Part shown: positions 8,905-16,960 of the stretch, piece by piece | How the letters are laid out: every line of letters starts with the position of its first letter | Position numbering within the stretch: the first letter of the stretch is position 1 | From: Pseudomonas viridiflava | Lineage (GTDB): Bacteria > Pseudomonadota > Gammaproteobacteria > Pseudomonadales > Pseudomonadaceae | NCBI RefSeq assembly: GCF_900583165.1 | Contig: NZ_UTKY01000094.1 | Span: 59,608-123,607, forward strand | Length of the DNA stretch: 64,000 nucleotides | Reading direction: 5' to 3' | Made by a program: the position numbers and the translations under genes | Notes under the pieces: generated by a model | The model's input: only the letters and a program-made list of their open reading frames with translations | What the model was told of the DNA's origin: nothing | The model's database searches: none

Positions 8905-10233
8905 TCAAGCAGCGTTTGCAGGTTTGATGAACTCGTCTGATGCCTTCATCTGCTTGCGCCCCATCAGCAACACCATCACTGCACCTGCGGTACACAGCGC
9001 CGCCAGTGGCAGCAATGCAATGGCGTAGCTACCTGTAGCGTGATGAATGGTGCCGTACACATTGACCATGATCCCGCCACCAATCAGGTTGGCCATCGCG
9101 CCCACGGCCGCCAAGCCAGCAGCGGCGGTGGAGGAGGAGAGCCAGGTGGAGACCAGTGCCCAGAACGGCCCTTTCATGGAGTACGCACCGATCAGCACCA
9201 TCGACAGCATGACCACCGTTGCCACCAGTGACGACGTCACCAGCGCCAACAGCAGGCCACCCGTGATCAGCAGCAAGGTGGTCGCGGTGTGCCAGCGGCG
9301 CTCGCCGGTCTTGTCGGAACTGCGGCCCCACATAATCATCAGGATCGATGCCAGCCCGTAGGGGATGGCGTTGACCATGCCAATCTCCAGGTTGTTCAGG
9401 CCAAAAGTCTTGAGCAGTTGCGGCGCCCACACGCTCATGGTGCTGCCCGCCGCCGAGGCGCCGGAGTAGATCAGTGCGAGCACCCAGATATGTTTGTGGC
9501 GCAGTAGTTTCCACAGCGAGATATGCCCGATGGCGGTCTTGCGGCTGCGCTCTTCATCGAGGCGGGTGGTGAGCCATTGGCGTTGTTCGTTGCTCAGCCA
9601 CTTGGCTTGCTCGGGGCGGTCGGTCAGGACGAACAGGCAGGCGATCCCCAGCAGCACTGCCGGAATGCCTTCGATGATGAACAGCCAATGCCAGCCTCGC
9701 ATGCCAAACCAGCCATCCAGGCTCAGCAGCAGGCCAGACAGGGGAGAACCGATGAAGTTGGCACCCGGAATCGCCACCATGAAGATCGCGACCATGCGCC
9801 CACGGTACGCCGCTGGTAGCCAGTAAGTGAGGTAAAGCAGCACGCCTGGGAAGAACCCAGCTTCGGCCGCACCCAGCAAAAAGCGCATCACGTACAGCGA
9901 GTTGGCGCCGGTGACAAAGGCAGTGCCGGCAGAGATCAGGCCCCAAGTGATCATGATCCGGGCGATCCATACCCTTGCGCCAAAGCGCTGCAAGGCCAGG
10001 TTGCTCGGCACTTCCACCAGGAAGTAGGAGACAAAGAACAGGCTGCTGGCAAAGCCGAAGATCGCTGGGGTAAGGCCCAGATCCTGGTTCATCTGCAGCG
10101 AGGCCATGCCGATGTTGCCGCGATCAATGATCGCCAGCAGGTAGCACAGAATCAGGAATGGCAGCAGTCGCCACGCCACCTTGCGCATGGTTGAACGCTC
10201 GATGGCGCTGATGTCGGTAGAACTGGTAGGCAT
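8905..10233 (-). CDS. MFS transporter, anion:cation symporter (tartrate/glucarate-type)
   Basis: A 442-residue, 12-helix inner-membrane permease. The N-terminal segment (AWRLLPFLILCYLLAIIDRGNIGMASLQMNQDLGL) and the inter-helix motif GFFPGVLLYLTYWLPAAYRGRM are typical of the ACS family that imports organic acids such as tartrate, glucarate or 4-hydroxyphenylacetate. The ATG at 10233 was chosen for the GGGAGAG upstream. It lies 73 bases downstream of the hydroxyacid dehydrogenase gene and is likely co-transcribed with it. The likely substrate is the hydroxy or sugar acid handled by the dehydrogenase and RraA-type lyase; which one cannot be told from sequence. Confidence 0.85.
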   Translation of the reverse strand: MPTSSTDISAIERSTMRKVAWRLLPFLILCYLLAIIDRGNIGMASLQMNQDLGLTPAIFGFASSLFFVSYFLVEVPSNLALQRFGARVWIARIMITWGLISAGTAFVTGANSLYVMRFLLGAAEAGFFPGVLLYLTYWLPAAYRGRMVAIFMVAIPGANFIGSPLSGLLLSLDGWFGMRGWHWLFIIEGIPAVLLGIACLFVLTDRPEQAKWLSNEQRQWLTTRLDEERSRKTAIGHISLWKLLRHKHIWVLALIYSGASAAGSTMSVWAPQLLKTFGLNNLEIGMVNAIPYGLASILMIMWGRSSDKTGERRWHTATTLLLITGGLLLALVTSSLVATVVMLSMVLIGAYSMKGPFWALVSTWLSSSTAAAGLAAVGAMANLIGGGIMVNVYGTIHHATGSYAIALLPLAALCTAGAVMVLLMGRKQMKASDEFIKPANAA

Positions 10234-10244
10234 GACTCTCTCCC

Positions 10245-10258
10245 GTGTTGTTTTTTTT
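10245..10258 (-). promoter_or_regulatory. Crc/Hfq-type A-rich motif before MFS gene
   Basis: The minus-strand leader reads AAAAAAAACAACACGGGAG immediately before the start at 10233, resembling the A-rich motifs of the sugar operons. Confidence 0.45.
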
Positions 10259-10306
10259 GGAGAAGCGTTACAGCCCCGCACTCACTCGAGTGAGGGGCGG
10301 GCAATG

Positions 10307-11275
10307 TCAGTGTGCGTAGAGGTGGCGGTTGACCACTGCGCGCGGCGGCGGTGCGGTGCCGTCCCAGAAATCCATGATCTGTTGCAGGGCCAGCAGGCCT
10401 ACCCGGTCCCGTGCTTCGGCGGTGTTGGCGCCTACATGCGGGGTCGCGACCAAGGTCGGCAAACCCCACAGCGCCGAATCCGCAGATGGCGGCTCGGGGT
10501 TGAAGGTATCGAGGCCGGCGCCGGCGATCTGGCCGGAGCTCAGCGCGTGCACAAGGGCGTCGGTGTCGATCAGTTCGCCGCGTGCCGTGTTGATCAGGAT
10601 GCTGTTCGGGCGCATGCGCTTGAACTGCGCTGCGCCAAACAGGTTGCGGTTCTGTTCGGTCAGTGGGCAATGCAGGCTGATGATATCGCAGCTCGCCAGC
10701 AGGTCATCAATGCTGTCGACGCGTTGCACGTTCGGCAGGTCTGCGAGGTAAGGGTCGAATACCTTGACGGTCATGCGCAGCGGGGCCACCAGGGCCATCA
10801 AGATCTGGCCAATGGCGCCAAGGCCAACCAGGCCGAGGGTTTTTCCGGACAGTTCAATGCCTACCGAGGTGGCTTTGTCCCAATGCCCATCGCGCATGCG
10901 TGCATCTAGCAAGGCGGTCTGGCGGGCGACGCTGAACATTAAGGCCAAGGCATGCTCGGCCACCGATTGTGCATTGGCCCCCAGGGCGATGGTCACGGGG
11001 ATATTACGTTCGGCGGCTGCAGCGATGTCGATGGTGTCGTAGCCCACTCCGTGCTTGGCAATGATCTTCAGCGAGGTGGATGCGTTGATCATTTCCCGGG
11101 TCAGGTTGCCCTGGCGCACGATGATTGCGTCCGGTTGTTCGCGGGCAATGATCGCGGTGAGTTCATCGGCGGGTGCGTAGGGAATGGTGGGTATCACGCG
11201 CACGCCGTGGGAGGCGGCGTGGGCCATGGCTTCGACAGTCAATTGCGGGCCGGTCAGCAACAGGGTTCGGGTCAT
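10307..11275 (-). CDS. D-isomer-specific 2-hydroxyacid dehydrogenase (PGDH-like)
   Basis: NAD(H)-dependent oxidoreductase of 322 residues. The Rossmann motif is GLVGLGAIGQ, and the catalytic Arg, Glu and His lie in NTARGELIDTDAL, LDTFNPEPP and ATPHVGANT. It resembles phosphoglycerate dehydrogenase but lacks the C-terminal ACT/regulatory domains of SerA, so a catabolic role on a 2-hydroxyacid is more likely. It is the first gene of a minus-strand operon with an MFS importer and an IclR regulator, and is divergent from an RraA-family lyase. The start at 11275 was chosen over upstream possibilities because homologous proteins begin at this point in the fold. The exact substrate is unknown. Confidence 0.85.
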   Translation of the reverse strand: MTRTLLLTGPQLTVEAMAHAASHGVRVIPTIPYAPADELTAIIAREQPDAIIVRQGNLTREMINASTSLKIIAKHGVGYDTIDIAAAAERNIPVTIALGANAQSVAEHALALMFSVARQTALLDARMRDGHWDKATSVGIELSGKTLGLVGLGAIGQILMALVAPLRMTVKVFDPYLADLPNVQRVDSIDDLLASCDIISLHCPLTEQNRNLFGAAQFKRMRPNSILINTARGELIDTDALVHALSSGQIAGAGLDTFNPEPPSADSALWGLPTLVATPHVGANTAEARDRVGLLALQQIMDFWDGTAPPPRAVVNRHLYAH

Positions 11276-11352
11276 TTTGTGCACCTTGGTTTTCTTGTCG
11301 GTGTGCAGTTGGGGGCTTGTTGCAGCGCTCAACAGAGGTAGAAACCTATCAT

Positions 11353-11372
11353 AATGAAACGGCGTTGCAATA
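11353..11372. promoter_or_regulatory. KdgR/IclR-like operator, box 1
   Basis: AATGAAACGGCGTTGCAATA, one mismatch from the TGAAAC-N3-GTTTCA palindrome recognised by KdgR-type IclR regulators. It lies 78 bases upstream of the hydroxyacid dehydrogenase start. Confidence 0.6.
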
Positions 11373-11525
11373 AATAAATTGCTGGCGGGTAGTGAAATGC
11401 AAGTGAAATTTCTCGCTAAGGCCTTAAAAATCCAGGTTTATAACTTTATTTGTGAGGCTAAACCGTTAGTCGCTTGAGTAAATAGACGGTTTTTAGTCTT
11501 GTTGATTTGAATTTCAAATGCTAAT

Positions 11526-11545
11526 TTCGAAACGTCGTTTCAAAA
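11526..11545. promoter_or_regulatory. KdgR/IclR-like operator, box 2
   Basis: TTCGAAACGTCGTTTCAAAA, containing the GAAAC-N3-GTTTC core, about 28 bases upstream of the RraA-family start. Together with box 1 it brackets the divergent promoters. Confidence 0.6.
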
Positions 11546-11573
11546 AAACATAAAAATCATTAGAGGAATACCC

Positions 11574-12248
11574 ATGTCCATCGGATTCAGAGTGCTCAAG
11601 CAGCAACGCAAGGTTGCCGCCGAGTGGGTCGAGCGTTATCGCAGCGTGCCTGTCGCCAATATCAGCGACTCAATGCACCGCATGACCGCTGGCGGTTCCA
11701 GCCTGCAGCCTATGCATCGCACCGGCGTGCTGGTGGGGCCGGCGCTGACCGTGAAGGCGCGGCCGGGGGACAACCTGATGCTGCATTACGCCCTGGATAT
11801 CGCCCAGCCTGGCGACGTTATCGTGGTGGATGCCGGAGGCGACCTGAGCAACGCGTTGATCGGCGAAATGATGGTGGCCTATGCGATCAAGAAAGGCGTC
11901 GCCGGCATCGTGATCAACGGTGCCATTCGCGATGCGGCGAGCATTGGTGCGGGGGACTTCCCGGTGTTTGCGGCGGGCATCACCCATCGCGGTCCATACA
12001 AGGATGGCCCTGGTGAAGTGAATGTGCCGATTGCCTTGGCGGGCATGGTGATCGAACCGGGTGACTTGGTGATCGGTGATGAAGACGGTTTGCTCTGCGT
12101 GCCTTTCGAGCAAGTCGCCGAGGTGTATGATCGCGCCTACGCCAAACATGCCGCCGAGCAAAAGCAGCTGGAACAGATTGCGCTGGGCGAAAACGACCGC
12201 TCCTGGGTCCTTAAATCCCTTGTACAAAAGGGCTGCGAGTTTATTTGA
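11574..12248 (+). CDS. RraA-family aldolase/decarboxylase
   Basis: A 224-residue protein of the RraA / 4-hydroxy-4-methyl-2-oxoglutarate aldolase family, which cleave or decarboxylate oxo-acids with a divalent metal. The conserved loop GGDLSNALIGEMM and the GAIRD Arg-Asp metal/substrate pair are both present, so a catalytic role is more likely than the RNase E inhibitor role of E. coli RraA. AGAGGAA lies 7 bases before the ATG. It is divergent from the dehydrogenase/MFS operon and shares its operators. The following MFS gene overlaps its stop by TTGA, so the two are translationally coupled. Confidence 0.85.
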   Translation: MSIGFRVLKQQRKVAAEWVERYRSVPVANISDSMHRMTAGGSSLQPMHRTGVLVGPALTVKARPGDNLMLHYALDIAQPGDVIVVDAGGDLSNALIGEMMVAYAIKKGVAGIVINGAIRDAASIGAGDFPVFAAGITHRGPYKDGPGEVNVPIALAGMVIEPGDLVIGDEDGLLCVPFEQVAEVYDRAYAKHAAEQKQLEQIALGENDRSWVLKSLVQKGCEFI

Positions 12249-13465
12249 ATCCTGCTTCCACCTCCCGCTGGCCTGCGCCTGTCCGTGCACTGCGCCATCG
12301 TAATTTCCAGATCTACTTTGTCGGCCAGGGGCTCTCCACCCTCGGCAAATGGGTACAACAGGTCGCGCTCTCGTGGTTGGCCTACCACCTCACAGGCTCG
12401 GCCGTGCTGCTGGGGGCAATTGCGTTTTTGACGCTGTTGCCCCAATTGTTGGTGGGGCCGCTGGCGGGTGCTTGGTCTGATCGCCATGACAAGCGCCGCC
12501 TGCTGATGGCGGTGCAAACCGCACTGGCCCTGCAATCGCTGGCGCTGGCGGTGCTCACCTGGCAACAGTGGATGGGCCGCGAAGTGATCATCGCGATGGC
12601 GCTGCTGCTGGGCTTGCTCAATGCTCTGGAAACACCGCTGCGCCAAGCCTTGATTGCCAGCTTCGTCGATGACCCCAAGGACCTGCCCAACGCCCTCGTA
12701 CTCAATGCGATGCTGATCAACGCAGCGCGCTTTATCGGCCCACCCTTGGCCGGTTTACTGATCAACTGGAGCGGCGAGGCCGGTTGCTTTCTGCTCACCT
12801 CAATCGCCTTCGGCATGTTGCTGATCGGATTGGGCACGGTGAAAAGCCGCGCGCAGGTCAGGGCCTCGGGTTCGACCGGCGAAATTTTCCGCGAAGGCCT
12901 GCGTTACCTGTGGAGCACGCTGTCGATCCGACGCCTGCTGATCAGCGTGGTGATGGTCAACCTGCTCGCCTCCTGTTACACGGTGCTGCTGCCGATCCTG
13001 GCCAAGCACGTGTTCAGCGGCGATGCGCAAACCCTCGGCTGGCTATGGGGGGCAGCGGGGGCGGGGGCGTTCGTGGCGACAATTTTCCTGGCCTTCGCCG
13101 GCAGCAGCTCCAGCCTGAGCCGCATCATCGTGATGGGCACGATAGTGTGCGCGGTTTCATTGTGCGCGGTGGCGGCTAACCTGCCATTGTGGTTCACCCT
13201 GGCGGCGCTGGCCGGTTTGGGTTTTGGCATTACGGTAAGCAATGTGAGCAGCAACATGACCCTGCAAAGTGCCGCGCCGGAAGCGCTGCGGGGCAGGGTG
13301 ATCGCGTTTTACATCGCCATGCGTTTCGGCTTTGAGGCGATTGGCGGATTGTTGGCCGGCCTGCTTGCGGCGGCGCTAAGTGTGCAATGGACATTGCTGC
13401 TGGCGGGCGTTTTGCTGGGCGTGTATCAACTGATCAGCTGGCAGATCAGCCGTGGGCGCGGTTGA
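12245..13465 (+). CDS. MFS efflux-type transporter (MFS_3/EntS-like)
   Basis: A 406-residue protein with 12 predicted membrane helices. The opening (RALRHRNFQIYFVGQGLSTLGKWVQQVALSWLAYHLTGSA) and the ETPLRQALIASFVDDPKDLPNALVLNAMLINAARFIGPPLAG segment are typical of the MFS_3 exporters (enterobactin exporter EntS-type). The only workable start is a TTG at 12245 that overlaps the stop of the RraA-family gene as TTGA, indicating translational coupling. Export of a compound linked to the upstream pathway is possible, but the family is broad and the substrate is unknown. Confidence 0.82.
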   Translation: MNPASTSRWPAPVRALRHRNFQIYFVGQGLSTLGKWVQQVALSWLAYHLTGSAVLLGAIAFLTLLPQLLVGPLAGAWSDRHDKRRLLMAVQTALALQSLALAVLTWQQWMGREVIIAMALLLGLLNALETPLRQALIASFVDDPKDLPNALVLNAMLINAARFIGPPLAGLLINWSGEAGCFLLTSIAFGMLLIGLGTVKSRAQVRASGSTGEIFREGLRYLWSTLSIRRLLISVVMVNLLASCYTVLLPILAKHVFSGDAQTLGWLWGAAGAGAFVATIFLAFAGSSSSLSRIIVMGTIVCAVSLCAVAANLPLWFTLAALAGLGFGITVSNVSSNMTLQSAAPEALRGRVIAFYIAMRFGFEAIGGLLAGLLAAALSVQWTLLLAGVLLGVYQLISWQISRGRG

Positions 13466-13500
13466 AAGCAACTCGCTGCCCACGGCGTAGATCAATATGC

Positions 13501-15444
13501 CTAGAACTTGAACCGGCCCACCAACCCCTTGAGCTGACCCGAAATATCCGTCAATCGCCCTGATCCGGTCTGCGCCGAATGCGCAAAGCCTTCCACCAAC
13601 TGCGCATCGGCATGGATCTGCGCGATGTGCCGGTTGATCTCTTCGGCGACTTGGTGCTGTTCTTCGGCGGCGGTGGCGATCTGGGTGTTCTGGTCGCGGA
13701 TCGAGTCCACCGAGCCTCGAATCTTGTCGAAGCTGTCGCGGGCCTGCTGGATGCGTTCCACACTGGTGTGGGACACCAGCAGGCTGCCTTGCATCTGCTG
13801 GGTGACTTCCTGGGTGCGGCGGGCGAGGTTGCCCAACAGGCTGTCGATCTCACCGGTGGAGTCAGCGGTGCGACGGGCCAGGGCGCGCACTTCGTCGGCC
13901 ACTACCGCAAAACCTCGGCCTTGGTCACCGGCGCGGGCGGCCTCGATGGCGGCGTTGAGGGCGAGCAGGTTGGTCTGCTCGGCAATCGAGCGGATGGTGT
14001 CGAGGATGGTGTTGATGTTTTTGCTGTCTTGCTCCAACAACTGCATGGTCTGGGTCGACTTTTGCAGGTCTTCGCTCAACTTGAGCACGCTGCCGGTGGC
14101 TTCGCCGATGTGCTGCTGGCCGTCGTGCACGTCGCGATAGCCTTCGTCGGCACTGGTGGCAGCGGCGCTGCAAGAGCGCGCGACTTCGTTGGCGGTGGCG
14201 ACCATTTCATTGAACGCAGTGCTCACCAGTTCCACGGCTTCGCGCTGACGGCCGGCGGCCTGGTTCATGTTGTTGGCGACTTCGCTGGTATCGGCGGCGG
14301 CGGTTTGCAGGTCGGAGGAGGCGTTGCCGATGCGCTGCACCAGCTGGGCGATCATGCTCAGGAACTGGTTGAACCAGCCGGCGAGGCTGGCGGTTTCGTC
14401 CTTGCCTTGCACCTTGAGCTGGCGCGTCAGGTCGCCTTCACCTTCGGCAATCTCTTGCAGGCCGTCGGCCACGCCGCGAATAGGGCGCACGATCACGCTG
14501 GCGAAACTGGCGCCGACAATCGCGAAAACCACGGCCAACGCGGCCGCGATGGCGGCAATCAACCAGGTGAGGCGGGTGGCGCCGGCCATCACTTCGTCGC
14601 GCTTGATCAGGCCGATAAAGCGCCAGCCCAGGTCTTTGGAACTGACCACGTTGGCCATGTAGGCCACGCCGTCGATGTCGATTTGGGTCACACCGTCGCC
14701 GCGCTTGGATAGCTCGGCGTAGTTGGGCCCCAGGTCGGCCAGGGGCTTGAAGTTGTGCTTGGCATCGCTGGGGTCGACCAGCACGTTGCCGTTGGCTTCC
14801 ACCAGCATCAGGTAGCCGCTGTCACCGAGCTTGATGTTGCGCACCAGTTCGGTGAGCTGCTTGAGGGATACGTCCAGGCCAACCACACCGAGGATTTTAC
14901 CGGCGGCGTCGGCGACGGTATGCACGGTGCCGATCAGTACCACATCGTCCGGTGCCCAGTAGTAGGCGCCCGTGCGCACGGTGGCGCCCGGCGCGGCAAT
15001 GGCGGCCTGGTACCAAGGGCGTACGCGCGGGTCGTAGTTGTTCAGCTTGGTGTCGTCCGGCCAACTGGCGTAGCCACCGTCGGCGAGGCCCAGGGACAGG
15101 TAAGCCGTGCTCGGATGGCTTTTGGCGAACTGGTCGAAAATCTCCAGTAGCTCTTTATTCGTAGGGGTCAGGGGGATTTGCGCGGCGTCGGCGCCGGCAT
15201 AGCTCTTGAGGTCTTTGGCCGCGACAACGCGCGGGTCCTTGGCAACATAGTCGACGTTCTGGCTGATGCCGTCGAAGAATTGCTGCATGCCGTTATCGAT
15301 CTGGCGGATCTCGCGGCCGCTGCTGTCGAGGAAGTTGGCCAGGGCTCCGTCGCGCAGGTTCAGTACGACCAACACGGCCACCAGGATAACTGGCACGCAC
15401 GCGATAGCCGCAAACGCCCAGGTCAGCTTTTGCTTGATGTTCAT
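13501..15444 (-). CDS. Methyl-accepting chemotaxis protein with dCache domain
   Basis: Inner-membrane chemoreceptor of 647 residues. Order: membrane helix at about 8-30, periplasmic double-Cache domain at about 35-285, second helix at about 290-312, HAMP domain, and a cytoplasmic signalling domain with the conserved hairpin tip (EQTNLLALNAAIEAARAG). In the sensor, Tyr137, Arg142, Trp144, Tyr145 and Asp191 match the amino-acid-recognition pattern of PctA-type receptors. The aspartate normally found two residues after the third tyrosine is not evident (the region reads YYWAPDD), so the ligand may be modified. No C-terminal CheR-docking pentapeptide is seen (it ends VGRFKF). It is transcribed alone. 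Confidence 0.92.
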   Translation of the reverse strand: MNIKQKLTWAFAAIACVPVILVAVLVVLNLRDGALANFLDSSGREIRQIDNGMQQFFDGISQNVDYVAKDPRVVAAKDLKSYAGADAAQIPLTPTNKELLEIFDQFAKSHPSTAYLSLGLADGGYASWPDDTKLNNYDPRVRPWYQAAIAAPGATVRTGAYYWAPDDVVLIGTVHTVADAAGKILGVVGLDVSLKQLTELVRNIKLGDSGYLMLVEANGNVLVDPSDAKHNFKPLADLGPNYAELSKRGDGVTQIDIDGVAYMANVVSSKDLGWRFIGLIKRDEVMAGATRLTWLIAAIAAALAVVFAIVGASFASVIVRPIRGVADGLQEIAEGEGDLTRQLKVQGKDETASLAGWFNQFLSMIAQLVQRIGNASSDLQTAAADTSEVANNMNQAAGRQREAVELVSTAFNEMVATANEVARSCSAAATSADEGYRDVHDGQQHIGEATGSVLKLSEDLQKSTQTMQLLEQDSKNINTILDTIRSIAEQTNLLALNAAIEAARAGDQGRGFAVVADEVRALARRTADSTGEIDSLLGNLARRTQEVTQQMQGSLLVSHTSVERIQQARDSFDKIRGSVDSIRDQNTQIATAAEEQHQVAEEINRHIAQIHADAQLVEGFAHSAQTGSGRLTDISGQLKGLVGRFKF

Positions 15445-15589
15445 GATTTCTCCTGCGGGTATTTATAGTTTTGGCAAGGCAGAAACAGTAGCGGTGGGCG
15501 TCGCATGCATTGTTATGAGGGGGGTGAAAGCCATGCGTACCCCCGCTATATCGACTGCGGGGTCACGCACTTGAGGCCGGAGGGGAGGT

Positions 15590-16480
15590 TTAACCGATGC
15601 GCTCGCCACCGAGTGCATCGCGTTGCATCGATTGCAGGTTTTTCTCGATGGTTTCGCAGATGGTGTCCATCTGGATCTGATGCTCGCTGGCACGGAACGG
15701 GCTTTGCAAATCGGTGCCGATGCGCTCGATGGCCAGCAGCATAAAGCCCACCACGGTGGACGCCAGCGGGGTGAACCAGCCGAGGGACTCCACCAGGCCC
15801 ACCGGCACGATCAGGCAGAACAGCGAGATGAACAGCCGTGGGAAGTACACGTAGGGGTAGGGCAGCGGGGTGTTGGCAATGCGTTCCATACCACCCTGGG
15901 CGTTGGACAAGTCCACCAGGGTCGATTCCAGGCGTGCCAGGCGGATGCTGTCCAGGTGGCCGGCCTTGTATTCCTTGGCCAGCAACGCGGCGGAGCCGGT
16001 GAGAATGTCGTTGGCAAAGTTATTGGTGGTGCCGTTGCGGGCGAATTCCTCGCCGGGGATAAACGCCCGTACTTCTTCAGGGCAAGGCTCGCCCTTGAGG
16101 TGGGCGGCCAGGCAGTTCACATAGGCCACATGGCGGCGCAGCAGGGTGGCTTTGACCGGGTTGACCTCCCTGTCGGGGTCGTCCAATAAGGTCAGCACCT
16201 GGCGCGCAAAGCTGCGGGAATTATTCACCATCGCGCCCCACAGGGTGCGTGCTTCCCACCAACGGTTGTAGGCGCTGCTGTTGCGAAAGCTGATGAGCAC
16301 GATCAGTGCCGAGCCCAGCAGGGTCAGTGGCATCAACGGCAGGTTGAGCTTGGCGTTGAGGAACAGCATGAAGTCGACTGTGACGGCGATATCCCACAGC
16401 AGCAGCCAGAACAGGGCCCAGCCCACATAGCCCATGGTCTTGATGATCAGGCGGTATTTTTTGACGATGGCAGCTTTCAA
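15590..16480 (-). CDS. Bestrophin-like anion channel (YneE/UPF0187 family)
   Basis: A 296-residue membrane protein of the bacterial bestrophin family, pentameric chloride-type channels of the inner membrane. Seen are two N-terminal hydrophobic segments (GYVGWALFWLLLWDIAVTV and PLTLLGSALIVLISF), the family signature FRNSSAYNRWWEAR, and a later hydrophobic pair (FPRLFISLFCLIVPVGL and PLASTVVGFMLLAIERIG) with the conserved acidic DLQSPF. It is a single gene with no obvious functional link to the neighbours. Family assignment is firm; the physiological ion and trigger are not known. Confidence 0.85.
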   Translation of the reverse strand: MKAAIVKKYRLIIKTMGYVGWALFWLLLWDIAVTVDFMLFLNAKLNLPLMPLTLLGSALIVLISFRNSSAYNRWWEARTLWGAMVNNSRSFARQVLTLLDDPDREVNPVKATLLRRHVAYVNCLAAHLKGEPCPEEVRAFIPGEEFARNGTTNNFANDILTGSAALLAKEYKAGHLDSIRLARLESTLVDLSNAQGGMERIANTPLPYPYVYFPRLFISLFCLIVPVGLVESLGWFTPLASTVVGFMLLAIERIGTDLQSPFRASEHQIQMDTICETIEKNLQSMQRDALGGERIG

Positions 16481-16569
16481 ACGAGGACCTCGCGGCGAGC
16501 GGTAAGCAACAGTGCCTTAGCTCGGACGCGGGTTTGCGGGGAAGGTTCGGTGCCTACCTGAAGCGAAAC

Positions 16570-16881
16570 TTAATGCTGCGCCAGGATGCTCGCCAGCAGG
16601 CCAGGGAAGCGGCCTTCAAGGTCTTCTGCCCGCAGCGCATTCATATGCGTAGTGCCTACGCTGCGGGTTTGCACCAGGCCGGCGTCACGCAATACGCGAA
16701 AGTGGTGGGACATGCTGGACTTGGGCCGCCCGCCGTCCAATTCACCACACGTGGCCTCGGGCACGCCGGCCAGGCAGCGCACGATTTCCAGGCGCACCGG
16801 GTCGCTCAAGGCGTAGAGCACGCGTTCGAGGGTCAGGTCTTGAAGTGGGGGGTGTTTGAAGGCTCGCATGGGGCGAATCAT
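16570..16881 (-). CDS. ArsR-family winged-helix repressor
   Basis: A 103-residue helix-turn-helix regulator (LYALSDPVRLEIVRCLAG, KSSMSHHFRVLRDAGLVQTRSVGTTHMNALR). The ELCVCDL-type cysteine motif of metal-binding ArsR is absent; a single Cys in EATCGELDGG remains, so a redox or small-molecule signal is more likely than arsenic. It is divergent from the xenA-type reductase gene, and a perfect 10-bp inverted repeat lies between their starts. It most likely represses both genes. A second ATG at codon 5 (16869) is an alternative start. Confidence 0.88.
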   Translation of the reverse strand: MIRPMRAFKHPPLQDLTLERVLYALSDPVRLEIVRCLAGVPEATCGELDGGRPKSSMSHHFRVLRDAGLVQTRSVGTTHMNALRAEDLEGRFPGLLASILAQH

Positions 16882-16905
16882 AACAGGGGGGTATCGCTGA
16901 ATACC

Positions 16906-16929
16906 ATAGTTCGATTACCATCGAACTAT
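16906..16929. promoter_or_regulatory. Perfect palindromic operator between arsR-type gene and xenA
   Basis: ATAGTTCGAT, four bases, then ATCGAACTAT: a perfect 10-bp inverted repeat. It lies 25 bases from the repressor start and 32 from the reductase start. Size and position fit an ArsR-family dimer site. Confidence 0.75.
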
Positions 16930-16960
16930 CGAATCACCTATCCATCTGTTGGAGCTCACC

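Noticed and set aside
15541..15589. Possible terminator after the bestrophin gene
   Set aside because: GC-rich short repeats are present but there is no clear stem followed by a T-run.
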